Made by a program: the position numbers and the translations under genes. Positions 12,264 to 25,000 of a stretch of 64,000 nucleotides of DNA are shown here, piece after piece. The stretch spans positions 4,836,001 through 4,900,000 of the forward strand of contig JAKLTH010000238.1 in NCBI GenBank assembly GCA_025175895.1, read 5' to 3'. The notes under the pieces are model-generated. The model searched no databases and had not been told where the DNA came from. It worked only from the letters and a program-made list of their open reading frames with translations. Every line of letters starts with the position of its first letter. The stretch's first letter is position 1. This stretch comes from Wurfbainia villosa (lineage: Eukaryota > Streptophyta > Magnoliopsida > Zingiberales > Zingiberaceae).

Positions 12264-14220
12264 GTCAAACAAGGACAAAAAGTTTTACTGGAACATCCAG
12301 AACACTGAGTGGAAGAAGATCAGTAGTACTTCTTGGCTGGACAACATACAGACACATCCTAGTCTAAGCCAAACATTAGAAGAAGTAATAAACATAGATC
12401 GAGACTTAAAAATATTTTCTAATGAACAATTAAACATGCTACAACCGCGACTCCTATACAGGAGTAATAGATTTTCATATTTTACATCAGCAACTTCTAT
12501 ATATAGACAACGAAGAATGGAAGCTTTACATCTCCCAGATGGTGAGGAACAATATTTAGATTTAATAACTAACCAGTCAGCAAGACAATTAGCAACCTTA
12601 AAACACCACTATATACATCTAGGCTCAATAGTTTTTTGATTAAGAGGAATGACAAGACAAAAAATAGAAGGAAAGGTTCTTATAGTCTTATATGACTCTA
12701 GATTCTCAGATAAAGAAAAGCCATTATTGGCTTAGCCGAAGTAGACATGAATGATAATTTAGGAATAACTTACATCTGTCCTAATTTCAACATGACTATT
12801 AAAGACTTTACTAAACACATTAAAGTAGTAATACAGGCGAAAGGATATGGAAATTTTCAAGGAAAGAATATCCAACTCGAAATGATATTTCTGGGAAAAA
12901 CTATTAATCATATACACAATAATTTTAAAATTCAAATAGATGGAATAATATAGACTTAGTACAAGGGGAATTCAATTTCAAAGACCAAGACAGTATAGTT
13001 CATAACAACTAGCCAATCTAGAAAGGACAATTAACTTAGAAGAGGAACAACCAACTCTTCTACAACCTACAAAATCATTAATGTATAAAGATATGAATGG
13101 ACAACTAAGTGTAAAATTTACAAATTATACACCCAATAGGTTAATTGAGGAAGAAGACATTGAAAACCAAGAACACAACCTTGTGTTTTTAGAAGAACAA
13201 GACCCCTTACTGATCGCTCAACAACAACTAAGAGAATTTAGACGGAAACATCTCCAATTAATAGAAACACATAATAGAAGACATAATATCAACTTGGTAA
13301 ATATAGGAGGAGCATTTGATGACTTAAATGAATATGTCTATTTGCCAGCAGAAATGACCTCTCACATAAACGAAACAAAAATACAAGAACTAGAAAGGTT
13401 TGATAAAATACACAAAGGCCTCTCGGAAAATGTAAAATTATATAAAGACGAAGAAAATAATATTATAGCAAAAGAATACTCCACCGGCTACACGCCTCTG
13501 GATACTAAGACAAATAACTTAAATAACATAAACAAAGAAGTAAATTTAATGAATACAGCAGAATCCTCTGCTTCAAGATCATTCCAGATCACATACCCAG
13601 AAAGTACTATGAGAACGTTATACTATAGTCAAGGACATCCCCCTAGAACTACAGTCGACCCGTATACTAACAATAACTCACTACTAAAAATCATTGGCCG
13701 TAGAGGACCCCCAGAACTAACATTCTTTGGAAAAGATGTCGTATTACTAAATATAACAGAATGTGACCTACAATTACATGACCTTTACCTTGAACAATGG
13801 AAAGTCTCTGTAGCAAGAGACTACGCGGCTAAACATGAAATGAATATAGAAACTGGAGCGGCTATGCTTAGAGTGGCAGAAAACTATTTAGGAGACATGA
13901 CACGAGCCTCTTGGGAATCCTTCAAACAAAACTTCCCTGAAGAAGTAGCCAGGATAGCCGACCAAGGAAACAATATACACAATTTTTGTTATACGGTGCA
14001 TACAATGATTACCGTAGAGACTCTAATATAGGACTAAATATAAGACAACAAGAAGCAATGAGAGATTTAGAGCAATTACAATTATTAGATTGGAGTAGAG
14101 TGAAAGAATTTTGCAATGATTTCTTTGCGCTTAAAGCCATCTCTGAGAACTACTATAGCACTGAGCTAGGAGAAAGACTTTTTAGCAAGCTTCTTGGAGA
14201 ATTAGGAAGATAAATACATA
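12260..14220 (+). pseudogene. Viral polyprotein frame, N-terminal part (movement and coat regions), broken
   Basis: Starts in the ATGA overlap at 12260 but meets stops within about 110 bases. Open pieces follow at 12436-12639, 12747-12953, 13081-14031 and 13986-14213. The piece at 12747-12953 resembles the conserved part of 30K-type movement proteins (YICPNFN and GYGNFQGKN stretches). The piece at 13081-14031 ends in a stretch like the start of caulimovirid coat domains (LGDMTRASWESFKQNFP). The frame changes at about 13990-14030. Protease, reverse transcriptase and RNase H are absent, so the sequence stops inside the coat region. Confidence 0.7.
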
Positions 14221-14276
14221 AGGACTGGAGTGCCATGACTATAGCACCCATTCACAATAACATAGGAGTACGAATT

Positions 14277-14280
<4 letters not shown>

Positions 14281-14318
<38 letters not shown>
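14281..14318. repeat. (AT)19 microsatellite
   Basis: Pure AT dinucleotides just beyond the right edge of the viral insert. Confidence 0.97.
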
Positions 14319-14320
<2 letters not shown>

Positions 14321-14422
14321 TAGTTATTTCACTGTTTACTTCAACTGCGTGAACAATGAAATCACTGTTCACGGTCACTGCGTGCGCACAGGTGCGTAGT
14401 GACTCGGCGTGCAACAGAACTC

Positions 14423-14433
<11 letters not shown>
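14319..14433. repeat. TA-bounded hairpin module
   Basis: A block of about 115 bp lying between two TA arrays. It holds a 24-bp imperfect palindrome at 14349-14372 (arms GTGAACAATGA and TCACTGTTCAC, one mismatch), closely related to the hairpin at 6710-6733. Confidence 0.5.
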
Positions 14434-14482
<49 letters not shown>

Positions 14483-14524
14483 TTGTGTGTGTGTGCGTGC
14501 GTGCGTGCGTGCGTGCGCGCGCGC
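14434..14524. repeat. Compound microsatellite (TA)n(TG)n(CGTG)n(CG)n
   Basis: TA dinucleotides pass into TG, then TGCG and CG repeats. Apparent open frames here are simple-sequence artefacts. Confidence 0.95.
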
Positions 14525-16134
14525 AATCGATCCAGGTCGTGATTGACCAAACTCGAGTGGGACTCGAGTAAATTTTTGATCATTGTTTGACAATATGAGT
14601 TTGACCCTATGTCGACCATATGATAAGTGAATATTTAGAATATCCAATGTCATATGAGGGAGATTGTTAGGAGGCGATTGTTGGAGCAATCAACCTCAGA
14701 TCAAGGGTGACCTAGCTCGAGTGCCCAAAAAGAATCAAGAAAAGTTCAAGATTGAATTCTTTGCAATGGAGAAGTACAACTATAAATACTTGGCAAAGGA
14801 AAAGTTTAAGAGTGTAGTTTTGATCACGTAAGTTCAAGTGTATAGTCTTGACAATGAAAGTCCAAATATGGATATTTGACAAAGGAAAGTCCAAGGGTGT
14901 AGTTTTAATCACGTAAATCCAAGCGTATAGTTTTGACGGTGAAAGTCTAAGCATTGAGGTTTGGCAATGGAGAAATCCCATAGGCGTGACCTTTTAACAA
15001 AGGAGACCCGGTTAACATGACATAGCCAATGAAAGCACTTGAAGGTTAACGCGAAGAGTGAAGAAGTCGTAGAAGACTTAGATGTACTATGAGGGTGTGA
15101 GGCTGATGAATGTGGCTAGAAGGCTTAGGTCTAGGCTAAGGATGCCCGAAGGCATGACATAGCCGATGGAAGCACTTGAAGGTTAGCGTGAAGGGGTGAA
15201 CGAGTCACAGAGGACTCGAACAGACCCTAAGAGTGTGAGGCTGATGGAAGTAACTAGAAGGCTTAGGTTTAGGCCAATGGTGGTTAATCAAGTGTGAGGA
15301 GATGATATTTAAGTTAAACCTCATGTTTGAGATTTACCAGTCGACTGATGGCTTTGGCCAGTTGAATGGTCGAATGCACATCACTCGAGAGCCTAGTTTA
15401 ACTCGAGCTATCGATTGAGGCTTGATTGCTGACTGTGGCTATGACAGTCAACTGCTAGGGTTCAATAGCAGTCGACTGTTAGGGTTGAATATCCGACTGG
15501 AATTAAGTGGTTAGGGCATAAAATGTTTGATAGTCGATTATTGGCTTATGACGTCAACTACTAGGTCAGGACAGTCGGTTGTTCAACTTAATCTGACGTG
15601 GATTAGTCTGTTGTGAGACAACGAATAAGTGAATAGTTAACTGATATCTTTTGACAGTCGACTGCTTGACACGAAACCAACTAGACGTAACTTTAAATGG
15701 AGCTCGAGATAGAGGATTTCAGTATTGTTAGGAGCTTTTGGAGAGGAATTACTGTTGCATTTCAGGTCTTCAAAAGTCTTTCAAAGCAACCAAAGAGTGC
15801 TCAAGCAAAGTTTTGTTGTGTGAAATTTTCTTTACTTATATTTTGCTTATTAAATTGTATATTTATTGTATTTTATTGTAAAGCTCATGTTGTAAAGATG
15901 TTTACTTTATCCTGGTGCTTACCTAAAGGAGGAAGCTAGTGGAAATTTGAAAGAGAAGTGATCCATTTTAAGGATCGTCATGGAGTAAGAACTTTATATC
16001 CGAACTACGTTAACTTTTGTATAAATAAATAGTTGTTCTGTATGTATCCATATTTTATAATTCAACTTATAATGGATTAAATGAAATAGGGTTATCAGCT
16101 TGTCTATATATACATAAAAATATGATTTCTAACA
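14525..16134 (+). mobile_element. Probable LTR-retrotransposon 3' remnant with LTR
   Basis: A purine-rich GAGGGAGAT stretch at 14656-14664 is followed by TGTTAGG, like a polypurine tract followed by a 3' LTR. A matching CTAACA end lies at 16129-16134, giving a candidate LTR of 14665-16134. The interior has the many short repeated phrases (CAGTCGACTG-like) and a late ACTACGTTAACTTTTGT stretch often seen in plant LTRs. No target duplication could be shown because the left part is missing. Confidence 0.4.
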
Positions 16135-16239
16135 TTTATTTTCTATGCCCCCGTTAAAGTAAATAAGATATGTACAGTATTTTTTTTTGTCATGATTTCT
16201 TTTTGTGTCGTTATTATTCCGTTGTCGTTTTATCGTTGT

Positions 16240-16880
16240 TCGATTAAATTTCAATTGCGATTCAGTTGGAATCTAATTATAGTCCAATTGAAATCTGAAT
16301 CCGATTTGACCGCGATCGAAATTCAGTCAATTTGTAGGCGCTAACTATCGCAGCATCGACGATCACAATTCTATCAGAATTCAACCGTACTTCGGTTGGA
16401 GGGATACCTATGGTGATTCTGACGAATTCAAGGGTTTGCACCAATCGCTGCGCACTAACTTGCGACGCACTGTGAGTTGTCCGATCTCCGTTTGATTCAT
16501 TGGATTACACAGTAAATAGATAATACACATCACTCTCATCCTCATGGCTTCTATGAACACTGTATATAGTCAATCCTTGAATCCGTCGGAGCTATCGTCA
16601 TCGTTGTCGTTCGACCAACTGATCGATTGAACTGCGGTCAAATTTCGATCACAATTACGATCGATTCCGACCACAATTCGATTAAAATTTAATTGCGATC
16701 TGATCGGGCACGAAGTATTGTCGGACCGCAATTGAAATTCGATTGATTTGCGATTGCCAGGGGCACAATCAATTTTGATCGTGATTCGATTGGACTGTGA
16801 TGCAAATCAGCTCACGATCGGAATTTGATAATTCGACGGCGATGTCGATCAGTCGATGAGAAAATACGACAAAAAAAAAT
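16240..16880. repeat. Degenerate GATTCGATCG-type repeat, second block
   Basis: Phrases such as CAATTGCGATTCAGTTGGA and GGATTACACAGTAAATAGATA parallel those at 6961-8072. It appears to be another copy of the same old repeat family. No gene. Confidence 0.55.
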
Positions 16881-17999
16881 TATATATTTTTTATTACTGT
16901 ATTGGCTCGAAAGACAATGGGTTATCGCACAGCCTAAGGCATGTGCGTGGAGATGTCGGCCGACATGGCACCTGGAAAGCAGATCAATTCTGGAAGCGGC
17001 TTAGTTTCTTGGGAAAGTAGAGATAGATAGATAGGAGAGAATCTAATTCCAAAGTCATCTTTTTGCCGTAGATTTTTTCAAAACAAATCGTCTTAAATTA
17101 GGTCTAATTAAATCGAATATTGAATCGAATTTTTCGATCGATTAGATTTATTCAGAAATTTATTTATTTATTTTTAAAATATCAATTTAATTAATTTATT
17201 CGATTCAATTTCGATTTGGAAACGAAAATAATTGATTAAACCGATTAAAACGAATTAAAGTCCATAAGTCAACTGATATATATCAATCAATCGATTGATT
17301 GTCTTGAGCCTCATGATTTTTATCATCATCAGTCGATTGATATGAAAATATCAGTCGATTGATGTGAAATATCAATTGATTAATGATAAAAAAATTCGAT
17401 TTGTTCGATTTTCATTATAATTAATTGTTTTTTTATCGGCTCGATTTATTCGATTTGATTGAAAATTTCAATCGATTCAGTTTGTTAAAAAAAATAATTA
17501 AATTTATATGATTTTTAATTTAATTATTTTGATCGGTTCAATTATTAACCCCTGATTGATTCTTGATTCTTAAAAAAAAATAAATAATATCACTGTATTA
17601 ATGATTTTCTATGATTATTCTATAGTTTTTGAAGGAAGATAACAAGAGACAACTTAATTTGTTGAAAATCGAACGATATTCTCTCGTATATTTATCAACT
17701 GAGACAAATTCTTAGGGCAATTTTTAATTCTTAAAACGCTCGGTGGGGCACGTTAGGACGCGTTTTCACCTTTTTGTCACAATTAAAATGGATGATTTTT
17801 TTCTTTTGATTTATCCATAAAATACATTTAAAAATGTTCACGCGATTTGATAACAAAATTCGACTTCCACAACCATATCATTCTAATAAAGTATTTTAAT
17901 ATTAAAATCAATTAGAATAATTAAACATGTATTTTTTATATTCACTGTAAATCTTTCATATTTCAATTAATGATATCAAATCAATTACAAAATGATTAA
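16881..17999. other. AT-rich intergenic DNA, no gene seen
   Basis: Contains a short run of repeated TATCAGTCGATTGAT-type words at 17275-17395 and low-complexity AT. Nothing else supportable. Confidence 0.5.
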
Positions 18000-18665
18000 A
18001 AAATAGACAGAGTGAGATTTATGAAAAATGAAATATAATTTATGTTATTTAATCCAATATTAAGTAATGTAATAAAAATTTATTTGTTTAGATATTTTAG
18101 TATATAGTTAGTTTAATATTTTATTATATATTATCTTTGATTCAATTATAAAATTCTATTTACTTTGAAAGATCGAAACAACTAACGACCGTCGACGACA
18201 CCAGATGATAATAGAGGTGATGGTGAGCGACGGTCGACAACCGACGACCGACGACCGATGACGAGTGACGGGTGATAGGTGGCGATCGACGGTCGACGAC
18301 AGACGATAGCTGTCGACGATGATCGATGACCGATGACCGACGGTCGACGACGACGATGACGATGATGGTCAACAGTGGTAGCAGCGAACAATCGACTAGG
18401 ATTTTGATTATATTGGAATGAAATTGAGATTTGATAAAATTTGAGGGATAATTTTGAAAACAAAATATTTGTTAACCTCAGAATCAAGAAATTTTTTATC
18501 CTTTCTTAGGTAATGTGATTCCAGATTGCATGTCCCATTTATAGATGTAGTGGACATATTTTATTACCTGAAAATTACTTATCCCTTTAACCAAACAAAA
18601 TCATTATGAATAATCTTAAATGAATAATCAAAATTATTCGGGATAACCTTCATCAAACACACCCT
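18000..18665. mobile_element. MITE-like element with CGACGACCGATGACGA-type minisatellite core
   Basis: The core at 18180-18365 is a degenerate tandem of CGACGACCGATGACGA-like units. The right end reads CCTTCATCAAACACACCCTTA, whose reverse complement has the GGGTGTGTTTGAT look of plant MITE ends. The left boundary is uncertain. A related core in reverse orientation occurs at 41510-41640. Confidence 0.45.
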
Positions 18666-18819
18666 TAAATACAAATTGAGTCGTGTCCTTTAAAAAAAAA
18701 AAAATCATGGTCAATCTATTTTTTTAAATAATTTAGATATGAGAGGCAGATGTTTCAATTTTATAATTTTCTTATAAATTATGAGAATAAATCTAAAAAA
18801 TACGGATAAATTTTAATGG

Positions 18820-19023
18820 AGTGCTGACAGTGGGTACGTGCAAGGTCTTATTGGGTGGGCTCCTTCCTAAGCTTCTGGGCCGGTATATTTCAGCCCGTTA
18901 GATCCAATAATGAGGCCCACGATTCCACTCCTCTTGAGTCTTTAGGTCCTTCGCTACAGATTGACTCGCTTGAGAGAGAGAGAGAGAGAGAGGGGGCACG
19001 CGAGCGAGGGCGGAATCGATCAG
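18820..19023 (+). promoter_or_regulatory. PEX1 upstream region and 5' leader
   Basis: Contains TGGGCC (18877-18882) and its reverse GGCCCA (18914-18919), the site II-type motif common in plant housekeeping promoters. A (GA)n tract of about 20 bp (18974-18993) lies in the probable leader. No clear TATA box at the expected place. Confidence 0.4.
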
Positions 19024-22000
19024 ATGGAATTCGAGGTGCGGGCGGTTGGCGGGATCGAGAGCTGCTTCGTCTCGCTCCCTCTCTCTCTTATCCAAACCCT
19101 GGAGAATACCAGAGGCGGGTTCCTTCCTCCGGTGCTCGCTCTCGAACTCCGAGCCCGCTCCGGAGGAGGTTGTTGGAACGTCGGATGGTCCGGCTCCGCC
19201 TCCAGGACCGCTGCAATCGAGGTAACCTACTGCCCATTGTTCTTTTAGTTCTCCATTTAATCCAATTTATGGTCCAACCATCTCTGCTATATTACCTCGA
19301 GTATCGAGGAAAAGTTCTTTGTTTTGGGATCTCTAGTATCATGGTTGGAGAATTTTTTGTTGTTTCTATCAGAGTATTTCCCCTTATTATTATTATTATT
19401 ATTTTTTGAGATAGGTTTATACTTGACAACTTAATTAGTGCAACTTCCCATCACATAATCGCTTGTGTACTATGCAATTACAAATTTCTGAGGGCTTCCT
19501 GTTTTCTCGGGATTATTTTTTTTTTCTTGATAGACTCATTTTATTCCACAAAAAAAAAAGTTTCCCTCCTTAAAGTTTTCTGTCCTATTTTGTATTACGA
19601 GGATTTGTTTTCTGTACTTTTAAAAATGAATTTCATTTTTAATTTGCTCAAATAGCTGGACAATTCCCCACTGATCTCTTACTTCTCTTTTCGGGGTTTT
19701 TTTTTCCAACTATGATCGCTCATGCCTATGTTTAGTGATGAAAATTTCAACTTCTTACTCACGTATTTGAGGTTTCTTTGCGTAGTTGTCTTATAGGACA
19801 CTTTTGTTAAATACTTTACGGTTTAAGTCAACAGTGACTGTCAGTCCATTACTTGATTACTACTTTTATTTTTCTTCTCTGTTAAAGTTAGATGATTTCT
19901 TTTTATCGTTGAACTTCTTGATACTGTGATTCTATGAACAAGTAATGCCAATGCATAACTATTTTTCATGGTATCTACCTCTATATTGTTAAATTTATTG
20001 TTGTCTCGATTTGAAGGATCATAAGTTTAGTATTGGTTCTACTTTAATGTAGATACTTGACACAGTTTGTGGAACTCGTTTCCTTTTTCCATTTATTTAC
20101 TGCAAAGTTATTTAATATCTTTCATATGATTAAAAAGAAGAGCCTTCCAGGTTGATCAACTGCTGGCTGAATGCATTTCTTTACCGGATCATACTAGAGT
20201 GCAGATCAAAGCCGTTGCTAACCTACCAAAAGCTGTCTTTGTCAATATAGAGCCAAGCAGCGAGGATGACTGGGAGATTTTGGAGCTAAACTCAGAACTT
20301 GCTGAAGAAACTATTTTGAAACAAGTACTAAATTTTCCTGCAAAAGTGTTCTTTTCTTGTTACCATAGCATGGTGCACCAATCTTCACATGCTTCATGGT
20401 GGAGTTTTACTCCATTGGATTAAACTTTAACTCGACATCCTTAAGATTATTCTATGTTAATCTGGACTTTTTGTTAGGTTCGAAATCTCCATTTTATCTA
20501 GTAGCCCATTCATAAAGTTTTGTTATCTATGCAATGAATCCAGATTGTTTTCTGCTAAGTAATATTTACTTTTTTTTTTTTTATAGATTCCAAGTTAGTG
20601 TTCTCTTTGAAGGATCAATGTGACACACAAATAGAGAGTTGAATTCTGAGCGAGTATACGAAGCTATCATTTAATAACCGGTGCTCAAATTAACCGACAA
20701 TTTAGTCAATGAGTGATTAATCGTCTAGTCTAGTTAGACAAGTGCGACTGTCCCACAATGATTATCCTCGCGACTTCAATTTATCAGGAATATGATAAAG
20801 ATGCTCAACAATACTTAATATGGATTTGTGATATACAATTGGAGTAAGACTGCATACAATAGATCTTTCTACGAGACCTTGCATTGGCAGGAGTTTTGTC
20901 CAATGGGCTGCCCTTTATATTAGTTACAGGTTAAAAGTATGTTCATTCAATTTTGATCACAACTTGCACAAAGCATGTATGTAAGAATGACAATTCTAAT
21001 GTGTGATACAAGTATTTTGGAATGCACAAGTAAAGCACAACTATGCTAGTTTCAAAAATTACATATAAAACAATTTGCAACAAGTAAAACTACAAGTAAT
21101 CAGAATATTCAATACTAATAAGGAGACTTAGGGAGTTCCCTTAATTGAGTCAATCTTCTACTCAGGTATCTCTACCTTGGGATTTTGCCAAATCATAGTA
21201 CTAAACCATTGTGGTCTGCAAGATACAAAACTTATCTACCCCACTCGTTCTCACTTTTGTTGTCAAGTACCTTCATCCCATTGGTTCAACCTAAATTTGA
21301 CATGTAGTTTCACACATCAAGGCCTTTATTTAGGCATTCAACTCCAATAAAGTACTACTTACACTCACACGCTAGTAGCAACTTTAAAATATTATTCATA
21401 TTGGAGTTTTAATCACTAACCAGAACAATTTTGATACCATGTTGTGCCAACACTTAGCATGCTTTAGGTTTTGGAGATCAACTCACATGAGTCTTAATCC
21501 TATAATTTTCTTCCTCATAGCTTCTTTACCTTCAAATATAAGCCTGCAGAAATTATATAATCAATTGAATTAAAAGTTAAGGGTGACTAAGTTACAAATA
21601 TATAACAAGCATCTTGACTAGTATTTCTTCTTCTAGCATCCTACTGAGATTAATCCAAGAATTTTTCAAGACCCATTACTAAATAATGCATATTAAATAC
21701 TACTTATAGGTTATCTATATTTGAATTAATTTTTTCATATGGCCAAACATATACCTTTATTAATAGGTGGACTTGTACTATCACAATTGATAATTGGAAC
21801 TGTAAATATGAGATGTAGACATATCTTAGTTTCACTAACTTTGATGTAAATCCTTTTTGCTACTATTGGTGTTCCAGTTGGTACATTTCCTCTTCCCCAG
21901 TTATTCTTCATTGTGGTTGACAAGCAAAATCTAAGGATAAGTCATAATAAGAGAATCTTCATGTTTCAGTTGATACCATTTGGAAGTGAATCTTCCTACC

Positions 22001-25000
22001 TTGATTGCTTTCAGACTTCATTGACTGAGACAGGACATGTCTTGATCAACATATTTAAACCATGTCAGCAAGGCTACATAATGACATTTATCCGTGCCAA
22101 AGTGGTAGCTATATTGATCGACAGTCCGAATGATTCCTTTTGGTCACACTGACCAGAATCTTACATTGCACATGAAAGAGACAAACCTACCTCAACTTAC
22201 ATTAAAGAACACACTTTTTTAAAATCTTACTAACAAGCATTGGCAGGCAATTCTATCCTTACTTTGTAGTCTTCTTAACCTTAAGAGGATACATTTCAAG
22301 GAAATTCCTATCCTTACTATAAAAGGTAAACCTTGACTCTCAATGAAACTACTCAGCTCTTAAAGGGACAGCGATTCTCAAATCATACATAAATGGGCCC
22401 TTAGGTATCTCTCTCTTTGCTATTTCTTTGTCGACAAATATAAACTAAGATAAAATAAAATAAAAAGTTTATAAGGAGAGCTTTATGTCATTCACTTTTA
22501 TCTTCTCATTTTAGATACTCATATAGTACATTGTTCTGAAGGAATAGGGTCCTAAAGCTTCATCCTTTTATGGAAAGAAAAGCTGGAATGAGTTATTTAT
22601 GCAGTGTCTTCTTTAGAAAGTCATTAGGATTCTAAGAATTAAATAGGAACTTGCTTGGCATGTAGTCATTAAGGGAAGGTCATTTAGGAGCTTGTATAAT
22701 TGTTGGAGGCTCAAACTCGCTGTCGAAGATACAAAAAGGATGGAATCTATGCTATTTCTCTTGTACTGACTAGCTTAGGTTATTCAGTCAACTCTATAGT
22801 AGGAATATCATACAATCGAGCAATAATGTTGACCGTTGATTGAAATTTAGTATAGACTGTGTTAGATTCAGATATTATGATATCTAAGTATATAATAATT
22901 CTACCAACAATTGCTTGGTCTAGTAGTAAGCAAGATAGATTTAGAGGACTTTTTGCAATGTATGTAGGTTGGACTCCATGTAATGATATTGTTAGGAGTT
23001 TAACTTTTTTTTTTAATTTTTTAATTTTATTTTTAATTGTTTTTTTAGTTGGCACCAAGAGGAATTTTAACTTTAAGGCTTAGGAAGGATACAATTGTGA
23101 TCAAATATCTAATAATAAAACATTCCGGGAGTTATCCAATGCAAAAGGAAAGAATGTTGTATCATGTATATAAATTTAGTTCACTTTTAAATTTGCCAAA
23201 AATAAGTTCAAATTGAGCTTAGTTTGATCCCATTTTATAAGCTCCACCTAACTCTAAATTGATTTTCACTTGACTCTTAATGACATATGACATTCGAAGA
23301 TCATGCGAGCAAGCAATGAAAAAAATTAGGTAGCATTTGGTTTACCTATTTTTCATTTTCATTTTCATTTTCTGGGAAAACGAGAAAATGCGGAAAACGT
23401 TGTTTGGTTGACATTTTCCATGTTCGTTTTCTAGAAAACAAAGCTTAATTTGGCATTTTCTGTTTTCCGAGAAAATGCGGAAAAAGGGACAATGCGGTTC
23501 ATACCAAATGCTCCCTTAGGTTTGCCGAGATTATGTTGAGCTTTTTCTCCTCCTCCATGTCTTTTCTTAACTTTGGTTTGAGCGTTAAGAGACAACTAAA
23601 GTTCGATAGGACACTTTGGTTAAATAAAAATTTATATGCTTAAGAAAATAATCCATTTAATTTTTAAAACTATTTTAAATTTATTTCATAGAAATATCAT
23701 TGAAGATACACAATGATTACGATAGGTGTGCATCATGAGTACAATATGCTTTTGGAGAATAGATTATATTAATTTATTTTTTTATAAAAAACTCTCTCCA
23801 TTTCAATTTGAAGCTATACAAACTTTTGAATTCAAATTTGTTTTTATTGAAAAATATTGAATCCAAAATTTTCAATTTCATATTTTTTAAATTTTATACT
23901 CATAAAATTAAATTAATTTTATTGTAAAATTTTAAATCAAATTTAATCCTAAATATAATGTTTACCTATAATTTTTAAAATCTTGTTTCTCTTTTATGTC
24001 CATAGAAAAATTAAAATAAATTAAAATCAAATGAAGGCTTGTTTAGATTATTTCATTGCATCCTAGGGTTTTATTTAATTTTTATTAAACTAAATACAAT
24101 AAATAAAGAGATATTCAATGCTCAAATTTCTTATCAAATGCTTATGGACAAATTTTATAAACAATTATATAAACTTATAAAAATAGGTATTAATTTCAAA
24201 TTAAATTACATCATTAATAATGAATGCCTCTTGGACATTCAAATCTAAAATTACTCTAGTGTTGCAAAATTCAAAAGAAAAAAAGGGAATTTTCTCATTG
24301 TTCATTTCAGCATTTCACTTGCAAAAGTTAAATAGGTTATAAATGTAAATCATTATGAAATGAAAGAAGTAAATTTTAAAATGCCTAAAGTTAAAAAATT
24401 AAAACTTAATTGTTTGCAAGCATTTTTAATTCTGAAAATTCAAGTAATCAAATTAATCAACAAATTTAAACAACTGAATGAACATGGATTAACAATCTAA
24501 TTAGTTATTAGTCAAACTGTTAATTACAATTGAATAATCGAAAGGCAATCAAATAATTGAAAGTTATAACAAGTAAAATCTACCTTATATTATTAATAAT
24601 TCAATTAAATAAGTATCAAAACTGTATTGTCATGGCATGATACGGTATTAAAACTATATTATTTCGGGCAAAGATTGGAACTCAAACATGGCTTGAGATT
24701 TTAAACTTTGGTTTAAATTGTAAATTTTTTTTGTTAAGTCTATCTTGTAAAGATTGTGTGCTTGACATGTAACTTTATATTTAGAGAATGTATTACATAT
24801 TGAGTTCAATCTCGACTATTGCAAAACATATCTGAAACATGGATCTGGGTAGCTTTGGTAAGAGTTTTTGCAACCAAGTGAAATAAAAACGTAAAACTAT
24901 GGAGTAATGATTGAGTATTATAATCATTATGAAAAGTAACTAATATGATTTAGATAACTGTTTTTTGTTTTTTGATAAAAATATCATCGTGTGTACAAGT

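Larger units (their letters stand above)
10262..14220 (+). mobile_element. Endogenous pararetrovirus (Caulimoviridae, badnavirus/tungrovirus-like), partial and decayed
   Basis: About 4 kb of integrated viral sequence on the plus strand. In order it holds: the tail of a reading frame, a non-coding region with TATA box and leader, a tRNA-Met-type primer site, two small reading frames, and the first part of a large polyprotein frame that ends before protease and polymerase. Small frames meet by ATGA overlaps (11895, 12260), as is usual in badna/tungroviruses. Because viral genomes are circular, having the intergenic region in the middle means the copy is joined across it and opened inside the large frame. 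Stops and shifts break the large frame, so it cannot encode a virus. Confidence 0.82.

Noticed and set aside
18855..19409. Open frame across the PEX1 leader and exon 1
   Set aside because: Wrong frame relative to the conserved PEX1 start at 19024; driven by the GA repeat and GC content.
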